Shown piece by piece: positions 59,969 to 64,000 of a DNA stretch of 64,000 nt; the stretch's first letter is position 1, and every line of letters starts with the position of its first letter. The notes below the pieces were generated by a model. That model was not told the DNA's origin, did no database searches, and saw only the letters and a list, made by a program, of their open reading frames with translations. Source of the stretch: Piromyces finnis (lineage: Eukaryota; Neocallimastigomycota; Neocallimastigomycetes; Neocallimastigales; Neocallimastigaceae); NCBI GenBank assembly GCA_002104945.1, contig MCFH01000004.1:1420025-1484024 (forward strand), written 5' to 3'. The position numbers and the translations under genes were made by a program.

Positions 59969-62900
59969 ATGTCAGTCCTTTATATTAAAGATAAGAATTA
60001 TATCAGACGTGGTACCCGGTCTTATGGTATCCCCTTAGATGATATTCGCTCCTTCTTTATCCGTGGTATTCGATCATGGTCAGTAAATATGCTATGGGAA
60101 AAACTCGAGGTTATTCTAGAAGATAAATTTAATTCAGTTATTAGTGTTAAATATTTTCAAACTTTCAATGATCACTTTTTCTTAGTCAAGGTTCATGGTT
60201 CATCAAAAGATTGTATTAAAATCTTACACATGTTAAAGAAGAAACTTTCAGTTACCTCAATTTCCTTTTCAGCTCGTAGTAGAAGGAATCACAAATACAC
60301 TTTTTCCACTCTCAAACGTAAAATTTTAGTTTCTAATAAACATCAACATTCTATTCAACAATCATTTCAACAATCAGTTCAACAATCTCATCAACAATCC
60401 GATCTTCAACAAGATCTTCAACAGGATCTTCAACAAGTTTCCCATCATGAAAATATTCCAGATCTACAGCAAACACAATTTCAATCTCAACATTCAACAA
60501 TTAATTCTAATAGTTCTATCAACTCTGATAACAGTTCAATAGTTGATAGTTCTTCAGTTTCACAGCCATCTAGTAATAGTTCTACTTATTCCTCTGATGC
60601 ATCATCCATTAATAACGATGACTTTAATAATAATAATAATAGCAACGATTCTTCCTCATCCAACAAGCCTGATAACTTTTCTTTTTGTCTTAGTTGGAAC
60701 ACCAATGGGTGGAATCATGAAAAGAGGGATAGTATTAGCTATTTCACAGCTATTTTCAAACCATTATTCTTATGTTTCCAAGAAACTGGTAATGGTTCTG
60801 GTTCGAATACAGATTATCCTTGTCGTGTTACTTTGCGAAACTATAGACACTTTTTCAAGAAAGCTGACGAATCAGTTCCGGGAATGAGAGGTTTATATTT
60901 AGGTTTTCACAATTCGTGTCAAGCCTCACTTGAAAACTTCTCTGGAAAGTATATTATTTCTATTTATACTTTTAGTCTCTGGAATAGATTCAAATGCTCG
61001 ATTGGAAATGTTTATATGCCTCATAGTCATCACAACATCTATGTTGATCATGCAAAGTTAGAAGTTCGCTTGTGGTTACAAACTCATTCATCCCATCCAT
61101 CGATTCTTGTTGGTGATTTTAATATGTCTAAAGTAAAATTATCCAACTGGTTATCAACTAATGGATTAGGAGATTGGGAAATTCTTCCGCTTAGAGGGTC
61201 TACTATCTCTTGGACTCGAGGTGATCAATCTTCCGACATTGACCATGCTCTTATCAATTCGAAGATGAAAGATCTTATTCACTCAGGATCATTTATAAAT
61301 AATTTTTATCCTGTATCAGACCATAAGCCACTTCTTATTAATGGTAAAATTATTCCTATGGAAGATTTTTCTAATGACTTTAACGTTCCTAAGAAAATTC
61401 TGAAATGGAATAGATTAAAATGTACTGAGGAAAAGGAATCTATTCTCAGTCATAATAAATTCCAAATACTTTCAGCAAAATTCAACGATCCTAATGCTTC
61501 TACAGATGAACTTTCCAAAGAATTTACTTCAACTGCTTTTTCAATTGCAGACGAGCTCAGTATTACCTCAGCAAATAATGTTATAAAGTCTTCATTTCAT
61601 ATTTCACAACAAATTTTTAATCTCCAAAAAATCAAAATGAAGTTGTATAAGAGATTTAAAAAAGAAAGAATTTATGATATAGATGAATTTATTAAAAGAA
61701 TTAAAATCTACCGTAAGCTCATTGATTACATCCACAAAAGATGTAATGAATTTAGGAAGCAAGAATATCTTCATTGGATTAAAACAGGATGTGAGTATAT
61801 GAAGAGTCATAATCCTAAGAAGGCCTGGAAATGGATCAAAAAAACTGCAAAAATTGGAAAAGATTCTTTCTTTATTGCTCAACCAATTAAAAACAAAAAT
61901 GGAGAATTAGTTGTTGCTACGGAAGAACAACTAGATGTGTGGCATGATCATTTCGAAAATCTTGCATCAGATCCAAGTGGTGTAAGTCTTGATTTGGAGC
62001 ATTGGTATGAAGAACCAACGAATAAACGTTTTTCACTTCCTATGCTTGATGAGTGGGATATCAACCAAGATATTAGTATTGATGAAGTCAAGTCAGCTAT
62101 CCTCTCTACTCCAAATTATAAAGCATCAGGTCCGGATGGTATTCCAATTGAATTTTACAAAGCATTAATTCCATCAAGTAATGATTCTAATAATGCTACA
62201 GATAATAATTCTTCTGGTAATACTACTTCAGATAATGATGCTCATGGTTTAAATTTTATTCTTAAATTATTTAACCGTATTTGGGATGGAGATTTCCCCA
62301 ACTCATGGAATGAATCCAGTATTGTTTCTATTCCTAAGAAGGGAGATTTGACAGATTGTGATAACTATCGAGGTATATCACTTATCAATAATGGTATTAA
62401 GTTGATCTCCAAAATTGTCACCACTAGAATCTCAGAATATGGTCTAAAGAATAATTTCATTAGACCTGAACAATTTGGTTTTCGAAAAAAGGAAGAAAGT
62501 ATCAGTCTTTTCATTTCAATCCAAGAAATATGCCGTAGACGTCAATTAGATAATAAAGAGACATATTTGGCCTTTTTAGATCTCAGGAAAGCATACGATT
62601 CAGTCCCAATCGGTAATATTCTCCATAAATTAGATTGTTTAGGAATCCGAGGTAAGAGTTTACAATTTATCAAAAATTTATATTTAACATCTAAGGCTAA
62701 TGTCAAATTAGATGGACAATTCTCGAAATCTTTTGATGTGAAGAAAGGAGTCCGTCAAGGTTGCCCTCTTTCTCCTATTCTCTTTAATCTCTTTATTAAT
62801 GATATTTTTAAAGAATGCGAAGATCTAGGAGTCAGTTTAGGTGACACTCGATGCTGTGGTGGACTTTTTGCAGATGATATAGTTATTTGTGCTCCAACAA

Positions 62901-64000
62901 GAGGATGCTTAAAAAAGATGCTTAGAAGAGTTAATGAATGGGCACTGTATAATGAAATGGAATTTGGTATCCAGAAATGTTCAACGATGGTGATTCGTCC
63001 TGAATCAATAGAAAATCAGAACAAGAGAGATCCAACATTTTACTTAGCAGGACAACCCATTCCAACTACTGATTGCTATACTTATCTTGGTGTTCCATTT
63101 GATAAGAATCTGTCCCTTAAACCAGTAATTAAAGCTCTTAATAACAAGGTTTTGAAAGGACTTTTCTCAGTCAGTAAATTCTTAAGAAATCCTAATATTC
63201 CTATTCCTTTCAAAAAACTAGTACTTAACTCACAAGTGATTAGCAGAGTTTCATACTTTGCACCATTACTTGGATCCAACAAAGCTAGGTCTAGGATTGC
63301 TCAGAAGCATGTTAACAAAGGAATACGATGGGTTGCCGGAGTTCATAAAGCTGTATCGTTTATATCTTTATACTCTATCTCAAAAGATTTGAATATTCCT
63401 CCATTGTCAGCCAAATGTGCGTTAGCTCAGGTTAGATGTTTTAACAAATGGAAAAACTCAAATTGTATTATCTCACACCTTGTCAATTACATTCCTAAAT
63501 TTAGAAAATACACGTGGTGCAAATCAAGTAGGACACTTGATAAAAAATTAAAGAAACATGGAGATGTTAAAGCAGTTAAAAACTTTTATTGGAAAGATCT
63601 CAAAGGGAATTCAATCAAAGCGCAATATTATGATGATAATAAATTTATTGAAACTAAAGATTTTATTAAATTATGTTATGAGTACCCAGAGTTTGCCTAT
63701 GGCTTCTACTGGCTATTGAAAGCAAGAAGCGGATACAAGTTGGATGCTAGAGTTGCCAAAGCTGCCAAATTTGTTGATCCAGTTTGTCCTAACTACTGTC
63801 CATGTTGCAAGTGTGGAGATCAAAGTATTAAACATTGGTTATTAGATTGTCCAACATTTAGAGATATCCGTATTAAACATTATGATTCCATAGTCCAGCT
63901 ATTAAATTTTTTCAGTCAACGTAATTCCAATAGTCCTATCAATAATAATGAAATTGATAATATCAGTAGAGATAGTAATAACATTAATAGTAATAGTAAC
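59969..64000 (+). CDS. LINE polyprotein: APE-type endonuclease, reverse transcriptase, zinc knuckle (partial, 3' end outside window)
   Basis: Open from ATG 59969 to the window end, 1344 codons without a stop. N-terminus (1-120) is basic with a small alpha/beta feel; 120-235 is Gln/Ser/Asn-rich (SFQQSVQQS). An exonuclease-endonuclease-phosphatase fold follows: SWNTNGW (242-248), QETG (271-274, Glu272), VGDFN (381-385), a SDIDHAL strand and SDHK (450-453, His452). Reverse transcriptase: GPDGIPIEFY, PNSW...SIPKKGD, NYRGISL, AFLDLRKAYDSV, GVRQGCPLSP, FADD (967-970) and YLGVPFD. A C-terminal knuckle is C-x3-C-x-C...C-x6-H-x4-C (1273-1294). Between RT motifs sits an Asn/Ser/Thr insert (about 731-756). 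The copy looks translatable, so it may be active. Retroelement ORFs of this kind copy their RNA into nicked DNA. Confidence 0.95.
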   Translation, partial: MSVLYIKDKNYIRRGTRSYGIPLDDIRSFFIRGIRSWSVNMLWEKLEVILEDKFNSVISVKYFQTFNDHFFLVKVHGSSKDCIKILHMLKKKLSVTSISFSARSRRNHKYTFSTLKRKILVSNKHQHSIQQSFQQSVQQSHQQSDLQQDLQQDLQQVSHHENIPDLQQTQFQSQHSTINSNSSINSDNSSIVDSSSVSQPSSNSSTYSSDASSINNDDFNNNNNSNDSSSSNKPDNFSFCLSWNTNGWNHEKRDSISYFTAIFKPLFLCFQETGNGSGSNTDYPCRVTLRNYRHFFKKADESVPGMRGLYLGFHNSCQASLENFSGKYIISIYTFSLWNRFKCSIGNVYMPHSHHNIYVDHAKLEVRLWLQTHSSHPSILVGDFNMSKVKLSNWLSTNGLGDWEILPLRGSTISWTRGDQSSDIDHALINSKMKDLIHSGSFINNFYPVSDHKPLLINGKIIPMEDFSNDFNVPKKILKWNRLKCTEEKESILSHNKFQILSAKFNDPNASTDELSKEFTSTAFSIADELSITSANNVIKSSFHISQQIFNLQKIKMKLYKRFKKERIYDIDEFIKRIKIYRKLIDYIHKRCNEFRKQEYLHWIKTGCEYMKSHNPKKAWKWIKKTAKIGKDSFFIAQPIKNKNGELVVATEEQLDVWHDHFENLASDPSGVSLDLEHWYEEPTNKRFSLPMLDEWDINQDISIDEVKSAILSTPNYKASGPDGIPIEFYKALIPSSNDSNNATDNNSSGNTTSDNDAHGLNFILKLFNRIWDGDFPNSWNESSIVSIPKKGDLTDCDNYRGISLINNGIKLISKIVTTRISEYGLKNNFIRPEQFGFRKKEESISLFISIQEICRRRQLDNKETYLAFLDLRKAYDSVPIGNILHKLDCLGIRGKSLQFIKNLYLTSKANVKLDGQFSKSFDVKKGVRQGCPLSPILFNLFINDIFKECEDLGVSLGDTRCCGGLFADDIVICAPTRGCLKKMLRRVNEWALYNEMEFGIQKCSTMVIRPESIENQNKRDPTFYLAGQPIPTTDCYTYLGVPFDKNLSLKPVIKALNNKVLKGLFSVSKFLRNPNIPIPFKKLVLNSQVISRVSYFAPLLGSNKARSRIAQKHVNKGIRWVAGVHKAVSFISLYSISKDLNIPPLSAKCALAQVRCFNKWKNSNCIISHLVNYIPKFRKYTWCKSSRTLDKKLKKHGDVKAVKNFYWKDLKGNSIKAQYYDDNKFIETKDFIKLCYEYPEFAYGFYWLLKARSGYKLDARVAKAAKFVDPVCPNYCPCCKCGDQSIKHWLLDCPTFRDIRIKHYDSIVQLLNFFSQRNSNSPINNNEIDNISRDSNNINSNSN

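Larger units (their letters stand above)
58600..64000 (+). mobile_element. LINE (non-LTR retrotransposon), 5' complete or nearly so, cut by window end
   Basis: The layout is: unique start at about 58600, direct repeat A1 (58622-58842), four monomers (58844-59324), a ~330-bp unique part, direct repeat A2 (59656-59877), and one long ORF from 59969 to the window end. An internally deleted copy sits at 22.8-23.8 kb and a 3' fragment at 55.1 kb, so the family has moved within this region. The 3' end lies outside the window, so target-site duplication cannot be checked. Confidence 0.9.

Noticed and set aside
60543-60887. 114-codon plus-strand frame
   Set aside because: Lies in another frame inside the long LINE ORF.

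Overview
The window looks like nuclear DNA of an anaerobic gut fungus (Neocallimastigomycota). This is an inference. Intergenic DNA is extremely A+T-rich with long A and T runs. Genes carry short spliceosomal introns (GTAAGT/GTAAAT/GTATGT...AG), and codon use is AT-driven except in one probably highly expressed gene (malate dehydrogenase). Several families are typical of gut fungi: a bacterial-type solute-binding domain fused to a 7-transmembrane receptor, an AAA-ATPase-like/PD-(D/E)XK family, a secreted GH114-type glycosidase and a monothiol glutaredoxin with an organelle-type leader. I spliced genes by hand; each spliced model keeps one open frame from ATG to stop.

Layout. 2.9-4.3 kb (-): W/DG-repeat protein with a ParB-like C-terminus. 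8.1-10.1 kb: (TACTAA)n-type arrays. 10.5-12.9 kb (-): seven-exon PAAF1-like WD40 protein. 13.8-16.8 kb (-): five-exon receptor with a solute-binding ectodomain. 18.7-25.1 kb: three members of a secreted, apparently GPI-anchored six-cysteine family, the middle one with an in-frame stop, with an internally deleted LINE with target-site duplication between the second and third. 26.3-26.9 kb: a poly(A)-tailed, GC-richer retroelement. 29.6 kb: secreted alpha/beta-hydrolase. 31.7 kb: Gln-tailed unknown. 33.6-36.8 kb: nine-exon DDT/CECR2-like chromatin protein. 37.5-39.0 kb (-): small membrane ORF and GH114-like enzyme. 40.8 kb: small Asn-rich repeat ORF. 42.3-44.0 kb: AAA-ATPase/nuclease pseudogene. 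45.1-46.5 kb (-): Grx5. 48.0-50.4 kb: eIF4B-like protein with 11 exons. 51.6 kb: F-box/LRR-like protein. 53.6-54.0 kb (-): stand-alone I9 protease-inhibitor protein. 54.5-54.7 kb: structured GC-richer island. 57.0-58.2 kb: malate dehydrogenase. 58.6 kb to the end: LINE with monomeric 5' repeats and a long open EN-RT ORF that runs off the window.

There is no operon-like logic; genes stand alone, separated by 0.3-3 kb of AT-rich DNA. Themes are cell-surface and secreted proteins (receptor, GPI family, esterase, GH114, I9 inhibitor), housekeeping functions (PAAF1, Grx5, eIF4B, MDH, chromatin factor) and one LINE family seen as a long element, a non-autonomous derivative and a 3' fragment.
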